Assembly (NCBI GenBank): GCA_025769875.1
Contig: JAGFNK010000112.1
Coordinates: forward strand, 62,001-126,000
Source: Russula earlei
Lineage: Eukaryota > Basidiomycota > Agaricomycetes > Russulales > Russulaceae
DNA: 64,000 nucleotides
Reading direction: 5' to 3'
The notes under the pieces were generated by a model. That model worked only from the letters and a program-made list of their open reading frames with translations. It searched no databases and was not told the origin of the DNA. Below, piece after piece: positions 32,144-43,515 of the stretch. The position numbers and the translations under genes are program-made. Each line of letters begins with the position of its first letter. Within the stretch, counting starts at the first letter, position 1.

Positions 32144-34701
32144 ATGGAAGAGGCATCCCGCCCTCTTCGGTCCGTCCAGGAGACATATGTCGAACAGAAA
32201 CACCAGTGAGTTCCCGTCGTCTGTTACTGTTACTTTGATCAGTGCATAACCCACATTCTTCAAGTCTACTCGGTGGACTCAGCGCCACAAAATCCCTTTT
32301 ATCTGATATCCGACTCTTTAACAAAGATTCTTGGACAACCCGCTATCCAAGGTTGCGAGTCAAGTCCGATGTGGTTGAGCCCTCTCCCAAACGCCGCGGC
32401 GTGCCCCATTATCTTTCGTTCGCGGACGATCCATCCTCAGAAACCGACGTCATTCTTGAAAGAAGTTTCACCCGTTCTCTTTCCCTCGCCTCGAACTCGG
32501 ATGCTCAGGAGGACGCCGTCGACGAGTTCCCGTCGGATTCCGGTGCTTCCACGTGCCTCCGCCCTGACTCCGAGTCTTCCGAGTTCCAGGTGGTCCGTCT
32601 CGATCTCAACCTCGGTGCTCCTGGCTCGTCTGCACGAGCGGGGGCTTTGGTCTCACAACTGGAGAAAGTTTCGATCGCTAACCTCGTGGATGAATGCTTG
32701 GGGGTCTCAATGCAGCATATCGACAAGCTACGCGCCCGCGTAGAGGATACTTCGTCCAAGGTCCTCGTCACAGGTGATTTGAATGCTGGCAAGTCGACCT
32801 TTGTCAACGCTCTCCTGCGGCGCGCAATCATGCCAGTTGATCAGCAACCATGCACAACAACGTTCTGCGAAGTACATGACTTTTCGGAAAACGGCAATGT
32901 GGAAGAAGTACACGTTGTCAAGGATGTAGCGAACTACAACATCGACGACGAGTCGACATACAAGCGCGCCAGTATCAACAATCTAGACAGCGTCATGGAT
33001 GACGGGGAAAGCTCGCGGGGGATGCTCAAGCTTTACCTCAATGATTCTCGGCCGCTCAGCGAATCCCTTCTGAACAATGGCGTCGTGGATATCACCCTCA
33101 TAGATGCCCCTGGTCTCAATCGTGACCGTCTTAAAACCACCGCGCTGTTTGCCCGACAGGAAGAGATTGACGTCATTGTCTTCGTTGTTTCCGCGGAGAA
33201 TCATCTCACGGAATCGGCCCAGAGCTTCCTCAGGATTGCGAGCAACGAGAAGGCATACCTTTTTATCGTAGTCAACAAGTTTGATCAGATCAAAAACAAA
33301 GAAAAGTGCCGACGCATGGTGCTCGAGCAAATCAGGGAACTGAGTCCTCGCACATACGAAGACGCAAACGACCTAGTGCACTTTGTCGACTCGCTTGCAG
33401 GCAATGATGACCGTTCGTTTGAGGACCTCGAAGGTTCCCTGCGATCGTTCGTGTTGTTCAAGCGCGCCAAATCAAAGCTCAATCCCGTCTCGACATATCT
33501 GTCAAACTTGCTCTCGGATATTGAGCTCCTCGTTGGTGCAAATGCCATTGTAGCACAGGAGGAGATCGTGCGCGCCAAGAGTGATCTTGATGTCGCTCTC
33601 CCCGTTCTGGACAGGATGAAAACAAGCCGAGGAGTGCTTGAAGATGCGTTGGAGGTCGTGGAAGAGCAGGGGGCGCACGAGGCAAGTAACAAGACACTGT
33701 CCGTGCTCGCGGAGGCGCTCGATCGGATCGGTCAGGGCCTACCTGGAGTAGAATTCTCGTCAGTGCGGATGCCTTCGTACCCTGGTTTACTCTATCTATG
33801 GGACTATGTGCGGGATGTGCGCAGCGCACTCCTTACGAGTCTTGACTTGGCAGTCAAACGCGCAGAAGAAGAGGCACGTATCATAACGACTGTTGGTGTT
33901 CAGCAGGTTCTCGCACTTGGCGAGGAGCATCTCCCGGCTGACGTCGAGCGCTCTCGTCGCGTATTCATGCCCGAGGCAATGTTCAGCACCCGTCGTACTC
34001 GTGACGGCAAGCGCAAGATTCGTCGAGATAGCCTCGTCGTCGCTGGCGGTACGCTCGGACTAGGAATCGGCCTCGCCGCGCGCCCAGAAATGAACCAGCC
34101 AACGTTTTTCGACCTATTCGATATCCCACACCATTTCTGGGTATATTTCGGAGACAACAAGGAGAACAGCGAGGGCGAGAAGGGACCGAGCGCGCTCAGT
34201 ATCATGTCCGTCGGTATTGGTGTGGTCACGATGATCGGCGGTCAGGTTGTCAGTGCTCGCGCATTCGTAGAAGGTGCTGTGCGCATTGCCGACGTGCTTT
34301 CCCACGAAGCTACGCATAAATGGGCGGCACCGGTATTTGGGGCATTTATCATGGGCGCGACTGCATACTTCGTCCTCGAGCTGCCGAGTTCAGTTCCACG
34401 CACGGTTGGCCGGCGTATTCGGAATACCCTCAGCACGCCTGGAACCAGCACAGGACTTCGAGAGGAACTGTTCGCAAATGCCCATGCCGCAAGGGTCGCG
34501 CGCGAGACACGCAAGGTGCTTCGCCTCGCGTCGTGGGATTTGAAGGAACGTTTTCGTGTTGCAATGGACGAGCGTTCGAGAGAGGTGCGAGGTGCGGAAG
34601 AAACGGAGCACCGTGCCATCCGCGCGAAGGAATGGTTCGCGGGAGTCAGGCGAAGGACGGCTGATATTCGCGAGCAGGCGGGTTTGGTCTTGATGTCATG
34701 A
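32144..34701 (+). CDS. FZO1: Mitofusin Fzo1, dynamin-like GTPase of the mitochondrial outer membrane, 832 aa
   Basis: Exon 1 is 32144-32205; exon 2 starts at 32265 and runs unbroken to TGA 34699-34701. The GTPase domain has G1 GDLNAGKST (about residue 191), G3 DAPG (about 301) and G4 NKFD (about 358). Two hydrophobic segments near residues 668-690 and 709-727 fit the paired membrane spans that place both ends in the cytosol, and a Glu/Arg-rich helical tail follows. Length and layout match yeast Fzo1. It tethers and fuses outer membranes, maintaining the mitochondrial network. I chose the ATG at 32144 because the conserved KSLLSDIR segment is joined to it by a clean intron. Confidence 0.93.
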
Positions 34702-35872
34702 CTGGCATCTTCGGGTACGCTGGGAACTGACCCTCACTATCCTGTTGTGATTTCAGAACCCGACTAGGTGCCACTCAGGTGCACTCGCACTCGACTCGCT
34801 TTGGGTCCATCCCTTTTCTTTGCCAAGCCTCCGAAGTTTCACCTGTCCCTGTTCCACATACACTATCTCGTTCTCATGTTCCTACACCCATTTCCATAGA
34901 ATCAGTGGTGCTGTTCCTTGCCACACTCGTTTTATCGCCTGTCTTCGTATGCTAATGATGTACAGTTCTTGCAGACAATGACCCAAAAATCAGTTTGTAC
35001 CCGAATGGGTCAATGCTGAGGCTGAGCAATCAAGTCACAAAGTATAATTAAAATCTGAGTGAAGTGAAGCTCAACTGTGAACTGGCCGCAGTGATTGGCT
35101 GATTTGCGTAAAACCTCGATGGCCCTCCTTTCGTCCGAATTGTAAATTTCGCTGATGCGTGTGAAACACCCGACAACTGCGATGGACGTTGATGGGTGTA
35201 AGAGTTGGTGGGCTCTGCTCACTCGATCAAGATTCATCCGTCTCTATTCCATTCGTTTTCACTCATTTCAAGGGTCATCAGGGAGGATCGAGCTCATGCA
35301 TCACTTCCTATCTCCACTAACAACTCATCACAAGGCAACTTTAAAACGACCGCGCCACGCAGGCGGTCCGTCCACGGGCCAAGGCGTGCATTTCTCTGAC
35401 TGAGGGCTCAGCTGCTGCCATCACCGAACTGAGCTTGAGCCATCTTTGTTGCTCGAGCCGTAACCATAGCGCGTCTGAGAGTCGATTCCTTCGACGGGTC
35501 GCGGCTGGCCGAATACTTCTGGAATAGTCCATGGTGCGCGTCTGGCTATGTAGTCAAGTCAAGTCAAGAATCCGTTAGCCCTGGTATTAATCTTATTCAC
35601 CGGTCAACGGTTCCGTGGTGATCCTCGCTGGTCGCTGGTTCACCCTTCTGTGTTTTATTTCTTTCTTCGCTCCTTCCACCTTTCTACAGCTACACGAAAC
35701 GTTGAAAGCCGCTCCGTATGATATGATATATCACTACCGTAAATTTGTACAAGAAGCTTGCAGGAGGGTGAAAATTAAAGCCCCTCCAAATTTCACATCA
35801 GCGGAGCATGACGCGTATCACGATTCATAATGCTGACACTGACACAACTCATCTCTATCTCTCAAAACGATC
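34702..35872. other. Intergenic, FZO1 to quinone oxidoreductase
   Basis: No supported gene. A 71-codon open frame without an ATG start at 35615-35830 (with YRKFVQEACRRVKIKAPPNF) has no family match by eye and is not called. The sequence just before 35873 (CTCATCTCTATCTCTC) is pyrimidine-rich and fits the promoter of the next gene. Confidence 0.45.
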
Positions 35873-37376
35873 ATGGAGAAGATGCGAGCAATCCTCGTCA
35901 AGGATGGAATCGGTCCCCTTGATAATCTCTACATCGGCGAAACGGACATCCCCACGCTGAAGTCGCAGGAGGTGCTTGTCAAGGCACGTAATGTAGAGCT
36001 CCGAGCAAACGTTCCCTCACATCATCGCGCAACATTTCGTCAGATCGCGGCGTTTGCGTTGAATCGTATGGATATTTCACAACGCAAGGGTTTCTACCCT
36101 CCTCCTTCAGGCACGTCAGAGATTCTGGGTGTGGAATTCTCTGGACGTATTGTCGCTCTTGGCCCCAACACATCGACAAGATGGACGATTGGTGATGAAG
36201 TCCTGGGCCTCGCATCCGGGGTAAGTCTGCGCAGGTGAGAAGTGGATTGCTAGCCGGCTGAAGTTAGAATTAGGGGGCTTACGCAGAGTTCATTGCCGTG
36301 ATTGAAACCCACATTCTTGCCAAGCCTCCGCAACTGTCATGGGTAGAGGCCGCAAGCATCCCCGAGGCATTCATCACAGGTGAGTCTCAAGTTCGTTCAT
36401 ATGCTCAACCAGGTTCCAACGCTGAGCTGCACGGAAGCCTTTCAGGCTCTAGCCCTGGTTGGCGACATCAAGCGCGGAGAGGATGTCCTTGTCCATGCAG
36501 CCGCTTCGGGCGTAGGGATTGCCGCCGTTCAGCTTGCGCGGTTCTATGGCGCGTAAGTTGGCCTGCGCAATACACCCTGTCTTCTCTTCTAGCTTCTTTT
36601 TGACCGCTCTAGATATTAGGCGAACTATCATCGTGACAGCATCTACGACGGACAAGCTCGATTTTCTTCTATCCCTCCCGGCCGGTGCCACACATGCTGC
36701 CAATTATAAGAAAGAAAACTTTGTGAATGTTACAAATGACGCGACAGGCGGCAAAGGGGTCGACCTTATTATTGATACTGTCGGTCAGGCGCATTTCAGC
36801 CGAAATCTTGATGCACTGGCAATGGATGGTCGTATGACCATGCTCTCCCTCATAAGCGGTGCGCTAGTATCACGCACATTGTTATGCGACCTGTGCAGAA
36901 CTCATCCCTATGACGAAACGCGTGCTTAGGCTTTGAGATATCCAGTTTGGATCTTCGTCCCATCCTTGCGAAGCGCCTCCGCATTCAAGGCTCTACCTTG
37001 CGCTCAAGATCAACAGATTATAAATCAGAAGTTTTCAAGAGGTCAGCCACCTCTTCCTGATTGTTCTTGACATGGTCTAACTTCCTATGTGATGCTGAGA
37101 TTTGGCGAGTTATTGTGTTTTTTCACTGGGAGTGAAGGAAATGGTCCAATTCGGACATACATTCACAAGGCAAGCTGACGACCCTGCATATCCCATCAAC
37201 ACCATGAAATGACTCTTTTCTCAATAACGGGTAGGTGTACCCGTGGACGGATATCAGAGAAGCCACTCGGGTTATGGAGGCCGATCAAAACATGTGTGTA
37301 TATTTGAGCCAATTGAGGATTTGCTGATTTTGATTGCCCCTCTGAAAGCGGAAAGATTGTCGTCGAGATAGTCTAG
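35873..37376 (+). CDS. Zinc-free quinone oxidoreductase (MDR superfamily), 338 aa, nine exons
   Basis: Exons: 35873-35983, 36044-36220, 36274-36379, 36438-36552, 36620-36858, 36930-37041, 37100-37169, 37235-37293 and 37349-37376. All junctions keep the frame and it ends at TAG 37374-37376. The N-terminal GroES-like part includes FALNRMDISQRKG and GVEFSGRIVALG; the NADPH-binding motif is AAASGVGIAAVQLA; the C-terminus VYPWTDIREATRVMEADQN matches the quinone oxidoreductase (QOR/PIG3) group. It should reduce quinones or enones with NADPH in the cytosol. Two introns need GC donors: 35984-36043 (AAG|GCACGT) and 37170-37234 (AAG|GCAAGC). No frame break occurs. Confidence 0.9.
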
Positions 37377-40300
37377 CCATCGCTGTGGTGTTCTCCTCGA
37401 GCAATTATTCATCCAAGCCCCGTCTATGTTCGCCAAAATAGTGCTCAGATGGTATTGGGTGGATGCGGGTTTCTCACAGCAGTGTTAAGATACTATCGTC
37501 AATCGTTTGTGGCTACGATGCTTGTGATTGTGTTCACGACTAGGCGATGTGGGCTATCGAGCTGCTGTTGCGAGGTGCAGTGAAAGTCAAAGGGGTTGAC
37601 CATTGCCTGCCTTCTCCTCAGACGACAAATTGAGTAGCGAGAATTTTCTGAAACGTGACTCATTTTCCGCAGCCCCGTGCAGTAACTGAAAAATGAAATA
37701 ACACGGGTCTGGAACGTCGGCTTTCCTCACAATAACCGAACGGGAATATCCGAACAATTCGCACAATGCATCCGACCGATGTATCCGTGGCGTCGTCTGG
37801 CGGCCTGCATGGACTCCCTGCCTCCTGCTCCCTGCTCTCTCGATTAGCGCTATCACCGATTTGTTCTGCCGTAATTTTTTTTCCCCCTCGGTTGTGGCGT
37901 AAATGTCACTCTAGACTTGCCCTTGCACGTTGTAGGGTGCGGCAATCAGGCCGACAAATTTACGAGAGCGGTTAGTTACTCGTTAGAGCCAATTTTCGAT
38001 GCCACTGGCAACGCCAAGGCTAGCCCATTTCTCGTTCGACCCCTCAGGATCCTGTGATCGTGATGACGAGAAGCGCCGAAGGTTTTCTAACGTGTATTTG
38101 GGCACACCAAAACGCACTCTCGGCTACGGGTGCGACATCGAGTGCTATACACAATGCCACACACGATGGTTTGACGGTACATGTGCGGCTGATGCCCAAC
38201 GCTGGCGGTTGTTTTAGTTGTATGGTTTTGGATGTACACGATACATTCCGGCTATACCGGATCTTTCCTTGAATCTTCTTCTCTTCTAGGCAGGTTCAAG
38301 CTAAAGCTGCACCCTCTGAGCGCATGAGAACACTGTACACAGTGCTTCCCAGTGTAAAGTTCCTGGGTCCGGATTGAGGCCATTGAGGCCTGAGGCATTA
38401 TTACTGGACAAAAAAGTGAGACTGCATCGATTCATCTACCGCTGCCGGCAATCGAAAACCTCAACGGCGCCGCTTGACTTGAATCCGGCCCACTCTCGTC
38501 CTCGACGCGAAATTTGGTGGCACATACAGTATCCGACTTAGTTATTTTCTTCCATGCCGGCATGCGGTGCTGTTTGGCTTGACTTGAAGCTTACTGTAAA
38601 CGCCCGCCACCTGTGTACGTATAAAGTCCCGCGCTGTTCACATAGCTTTCCCAATCATCTCACCCGCCATCGTCTGCTTGTGCAGGGTCATTCGTGCATC
38701 TATCCCGCTCCTCTCTTTTGTCAAACCTACTCCGCTATCATGCAGTTGAGCAACAAGGCTTCAAGGACCCCTCCCCATCTTCCGGAAAGCCGTCCACGCA
38801 GACCCAGACCTCATCACAAACGACCATCCGCACCAGCGCAAGCAGTCATGGCGCCGTGTTTTTCTAAACGCGTGGGCCCGCTCCCGCCCTAGATATCATC
38901 CATGGTATCTATGTGCCGCATAGTCATTTTCACCACCGTGGCCACAGTCAGCGCCTCCTGGCTCAGTTTCCGTTCTTCGGATCCGGACAAAACCTGGTTA
39001 TTCCCAGGGCTAACGCCTTCCGCCGTGTCGACACGGCGCGAGCGTTGTGGAGGATGCGATCGGACGCGAACAACTCCTGGATGTTTCGCGCGTCTTTGTG
39101 TGTATTGGTGGACTTTGTACATGCCGAGCCGTAATGCTTCCATCCTTGCAATTCCTCATTAGAGTACATCTTTATTATCCCGCACTTTCATCATTCATCC
39201 AACTACAGTGTCGTCCCATACGTAATTGTCCCTCATATTCCTTATTTACCATCGACGTAACCCCAACTATTTGCATAGGATCCAACTAATTTTGACCCCA
39301 TTTTACGAAATCTGAATTGAATTACCTGTCAGGGTTTATACCGATGATGCACGGTTCCTGCCCAATTCTAGTGATCGAGGGAGGTGAGGCCCGGCGCATA
39401 TGAAGGGTTCGATACCCGTGTGTTGGCGGTGACATGCTCCTGATGCATGATGCAGCTAACTGCTAATATGATTGATGCTTCTTCAATGGTACGTTATGAG
39501 TCAATGATGCGACGTTATATGCTAAGATCAAAATGACGGCAATGGTAACCGTGACCTCATGCGCAGTCTCTTATGCCAGTACCGCGGCTATGCTGGTATC
39601 TGGAGGTTTGAGCGCGCAGTCATACACAAAAGAATCAGGAACTGTTCACCGGTGACGTGGGTACCGGGATCGGACGAACCACGGCACACAAGTCCATCCG
39701 ACAAGAACGTGTGAAGCCCGTTGTATGCGGCGTGACAGGGAGGTCAACGTGGCGATGGCCCCCGATTCACGTTGCAGATGGCCTAATAGGTTAAAAAATG
39801 GGAACCATCAACTTGAGAAGATCAGGGTCCCCACGTACTGTACGTTTTCGAGACGATTTCTTTGCCAACATGTTTGTCGTCCGCGTGGGTAGAACCGACG
39901 AGTATGATACGGTGGGATCGGAAAATCATTGACAGGCGCTTCGAATACGGGGGAACACGGTCGGGACATGGGCGCAGATCCGATGACCGGCAGACGGTAA
40001 GTTCGGATAGTGAAAACGGAGGGGATTCATGGACCTCTCGAGAGGGCACGTTGCACTTGGTCCTACTACTAGTACGGTTCCGACTGACGATATTGTATTC
40101 TACGACAGCGGGACTCCGAGGGAAGGGCCATTTGTGCCCGTGCGAAGGGCTTACTTATCTCTCACACAATAGCTCTGCTCTCGACATCTCATTGACATTG
40201 CGCGACGTGTCATTGAACTTTGCCACAGTGAAGTGAAGCACTTAACAGGACGTCAGTCAATCGTATGATTTCGGATAACGCGCGATGGGTCGTCATGATC

Positions 40301-41173
40301 ACCGTACAACTAGTTTGCCGTACTGTAATGACGTTTATTCCTCTTCATCCTCACCTTATATGGTCGACCAGGTGTTCTTAGGGTGTCAATGACCTCGCGC
40401 GAGTGCTTCTAATTTGGCACAGCATTGCGTGAATTTCTAGCAGAAGTCAGCTTGTGAATGGTCCATGACAGCGAGCAGGAAGTAACAACAGAATCGAACG
40501 CGTTTCTCCTGTCAGTCTGTTCTCACCCTTGACAATGTCTTCCTACGTTGGAGACAGCCCAGCACTCCAGGAGATGTCCGACTCTACATCGACCGTGTAG
40601 AGAAGCATCGCGTAGACGAGCAACTCGTCCGAGTTGTGGACAGCGTTGCGAATAGTTGAGTTTATCTCGCCAGCTCGGATCGCATGTTGTTGACGTGGAT
40701 GCAATAAATGTCAATCGACGTGAGTTCAGAAACGGGCCTAGGCTGCCCCTCCATCGTCTGTTGGCTCTCATTGATATCATGCTGAAGAAAAATGTTGGTA
40801 CTGGTGCTAAGATAGCAGCAAATTTGAGAGTAGAGAATACATGGCAGTCCAGATACGTTTATCGCATGACTAAATGTACGAGCGGACGCTGACCCCTGTG
40901 GTGGCGTCCATCGTAGGTCGAGCACCCGAGCCGCCCAAGGTTGTGTAGCGACACCACAGCAAAACGTGTTGTTTATGTAGCATATCACCGTGAATCGGTG
41001 TACTACCGTACTATTCGTTCCCTACCTTTCTATCTTTGCTTCAGACCTGCCTCATCTAGCTACTGTATCGTATGGTTCAGCCTCATAGACCATTGTGCCT
41101 CGGCTTCCTACACTAGATCCTTCCCTACTCTGAAGACTTTGGACATTCCATTTACCGACATGATCCAAGTAAC
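37377..41173. other. Long stretch without a supported gene
   Basis: Short frames only. A run of open frames at about 38740-39134 (with FRKAVHADPDLITND and then VPHSHFHHRGHSQRLL) has coding-like composition but no family I recognise and no clean splice path. The rest is stop-rich. It may hold a decayed gene. Confidence 0.4.
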
Positions 41174-42291
41174 TTAAGATGCAGCCACCTCCTTACCCGC
41201 TGCAGAGGTTGTTTGGCTTTGGTTTTTGTTTTTGTTGGATATGGAAGTTTCCGCCATCATAATTTCATCATCCCCTTCGCTCTCCTGAGCTTCAAGGGCG
41301 AGGCCATGCCAGCGACCGCCTTCTCCGGTACCAAGTTGGCACGACCAGATTGGGAGAGAAGTGCTTTTCGTGGACTTGATGCTGAGGCTTTGCACGTTTC
41401 CCCAACCACCGCGGACGGCTGCGATGATGGCAGGGAGCGCGGTCTCAAGGTTGGCAAGGATTTGAGCGGGCTGATTGGGAGATGAGGCCAAATTTGACGG
41501 AGCTATGAGGTTATTGCCCGGGATTTGTGTAAGGAAGGAGGGAGGAAATGGGTTAAACATACGTGCATGTGCCGCGGTTTTGGTGCATGTAGGTTGAAGA
41601 AATGGCACGCTCTAGTTCATCTTTGAGATTCTTTCGTTTGAGACATACAGGGATGGGCTGTCTATAGGCGGATCATCCAGTCGACTAGATCAGCCTAGAG
41701 AACTACCACTTAGCCACAAACGCACTTTTTTGCTGAGAAAAATATCTTCCCGAGCAGACGGGGAAGGAGAGGAACGGACACGCTCGTCTGCTAGGAAGAG
41801 TGCGTTTTCACGGAGCAAGGCGCGACGTGCCTCGAACGACTTGAACTTTCCCTTGAGTTTTTCGATGCCAACGATGCGATTGATGAACCGAACGCCTGCG
41901 GCTTCAAGGAGTTCTTTGTATTCTCGCTGTGGGTCTTTTGTAATGAGACAAACGGAGGATGTACGGGGGTCAACGAGAGGATATTTTATAGGGCTATTCA
42001 CATCATAAGAAGCTCGAAGACTTGGAAAATCGATGTGACTCACATTTTATGCGGTTTCAACCTGACCTCCGCGTGAACTTCCTTGACCGCAATTTGAAGC
42101 CAGATACTTTCCTCCTTGCCAGGAAGGAGTTCCTTTTCCTCCCGTTTTTCTCGCTGCTTTACTGCATATTCCATCAAAGCCATGACGGCACGCCTACTCT
42201 GCTTGACTGATACATGGCCATCGATGAACTCAGCCATGTCACTCGTGCTCGCGGCGCAAGGTCGTGGTTGATGGTTGATGTGGGTGGTCAA
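41174..42291 (-). CDS. Ribosomal L1-domain ribosome biogenesis protein, about 313 aa
   Basis: Minus-strand exons: 42291-42044, 41993-41726, 41661-41563 and 41502-41174. The L1 fold is marked by IAVKEVHAEVRLKPHKIPIK, then SVCLITKDPQREYKELL, GIEKLKGKFKSFEARRALLR, LLPRLLGKIFFSAKKQPIPV and PAQILANLETALPAI. This order fits the Utp30/Cic1/RSL1D1 group, nucleolar factors in pre-rRNA processing and 60S or 90S particle assembly; I cannot separate Utp30 from Cic1 by eye. The tail is acidic and then Ser/Asn/Lys-rich. The frame breaks twice, at the GG 41776-41777 and the GGG 41468-41470; dropping one base at each gives 314 codons with every splice phase correct. Confidence 0.82.
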
Positions 42292-42383
42292 ACTTTATGA
42301 TGGACCCCCAACACCCCAAGACCCCCGTCATTAAAACGGATCCACCTGTGCGATTAGGAGCCGAGCCGACATGGGTGTCAGTC

Positions 42384-43515
42384 TCAACACACCTCTGCGC
42401 AAGTCTTCATGTTGCGGACACACCTGCGGGGTGGCTGCTGAACCTGCTCACTCAACAACCGCGCAACTTCGTGGTGGTGGTGGTCCTTTGTCAACGTCGC
42501 CTGGAAGGGGCCGAAGGGCATCTCACCCTTTTGGTTGCACGCCTGCGGCTCTCCACCCTTCTCTAGCAAAAGGTGCACGACCTGGCGGTGTCCACCCTCC
42601 GCGGCAAGGTGCAACGCCCTCGAGAGCGTCCTGCCCCAATTAAGCAGCAGGCGCGCGACCTCGAGACGTCCCGACTGCGCTGTGTCGTGCCATTCCTTCC
42701 TTGCTGTCCGTCGGGCATCGTCCCGCCGTTCTCTGTGCGTTCACGTCCGTGCCTCGATCGGGCAACAGGTGTACGATCTCCAGATGTCCCAATTGCGACG
42801 CCTCGTGCAGCGGAGTCCGCATCTGGCCGTCGGTCCACCGGGTCCCTCGTCCCCGAGCGTTTGTGTCTGCCTACAAGTTGAGCAGCGTGTGCACGAGCTC
42901 CACGCATCCGTGTCTCGTCCATTCGTGCAGCGCCGACCATCCCCACAGATCTCGCGTGTTCACATTCGCTCGGTGCTTGAGGAGGACCATTGCGACTGTC
43001 AGATTTCCGGCGGCCGACGCTCGGTGCAACGGAATATTCAGTTCGAAGTCCTGTGTGTCGATGTTTGCGGTGTGATCAAGCAGGAGCGGAGTGACGCGGT
43101 CATGCACATTTTCTGATGCAGTGTGCAGCGGAGTCCCGCCAACATCGCTACCGTGATTCGCATGTGCTTTATGCTCCTTCTCCACGCTCACATCTGCACC
43201 GCGGGCAATTAGCGACCGCACGACCTCAGTATATCCATAGTGCGATGCTATATGTAACAGAGTTTGACGCAGGGTGCCTGAGACTCCACGTCAGTGCCAC
43301 ATTCCAGTAGGAGAAGTGCAATATTCAGGTGTCCCTTATGCAAAGCTGCATGCTTGTTCCTGTGGTGTAGAGTACCCGAAAAATTTTGTGCACTCATTGA
43401 GCGCATCAACAATAATGTAGTGTGCACCTTGCCCTGCGAGTTGAGGCATAGTCTTCAGGCACTCCATGAGCGCATGCTCGCTAGGTTGTCGAGAGCCCCA
43501 ATCATGGGATGAATG
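42384..43515 (-). pseudogene. NACHT-ankyrin (STAND, NLR-like) gene remnant
   Basis: At the 5' end (43515-43370) the minus strand reads HYIIVDALNEC followed by KFFGYSTPQEQ. This is the Walker B region of a fungal NACHT domain (usually VIDALDEC). The frame then changes and ankyrin repeats follow: KGHLNIALLLLECGTDVESQ, LLHIASHYGYTEVVRSLIAR, TPLHTASENVHDRVTPLLLD, PLHRASAAGNLTVAMVLLK, SALHEWTRHGCVELVHTLLN, TPLHEASQLGHLEIVHLLPD and MHLAAEGGHRQVVHLLLEKG. Several frame changes and stops interrupt them. The N-terminal effector and P-loop are missing. Intact proteins of this kind sense non-self or stress and trigger cell death or defence; this copy looks dead. Confidence 0.8.

Noticed and set aside
35615..35830. 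71-codon frame before the quinone oxidoreductase
   Set aside because: No ATG at its start and no recognisable domain; kept only as a remark in the intergenic entry.
39360..39440. Possible tRNA gene (GGGTTCGATACCC, a B-box-like sequence at about 39406-39418)
   Set aside because: No A box at the right distance and the flanks do not form acceptor or T stems, so a chance match is more likely.
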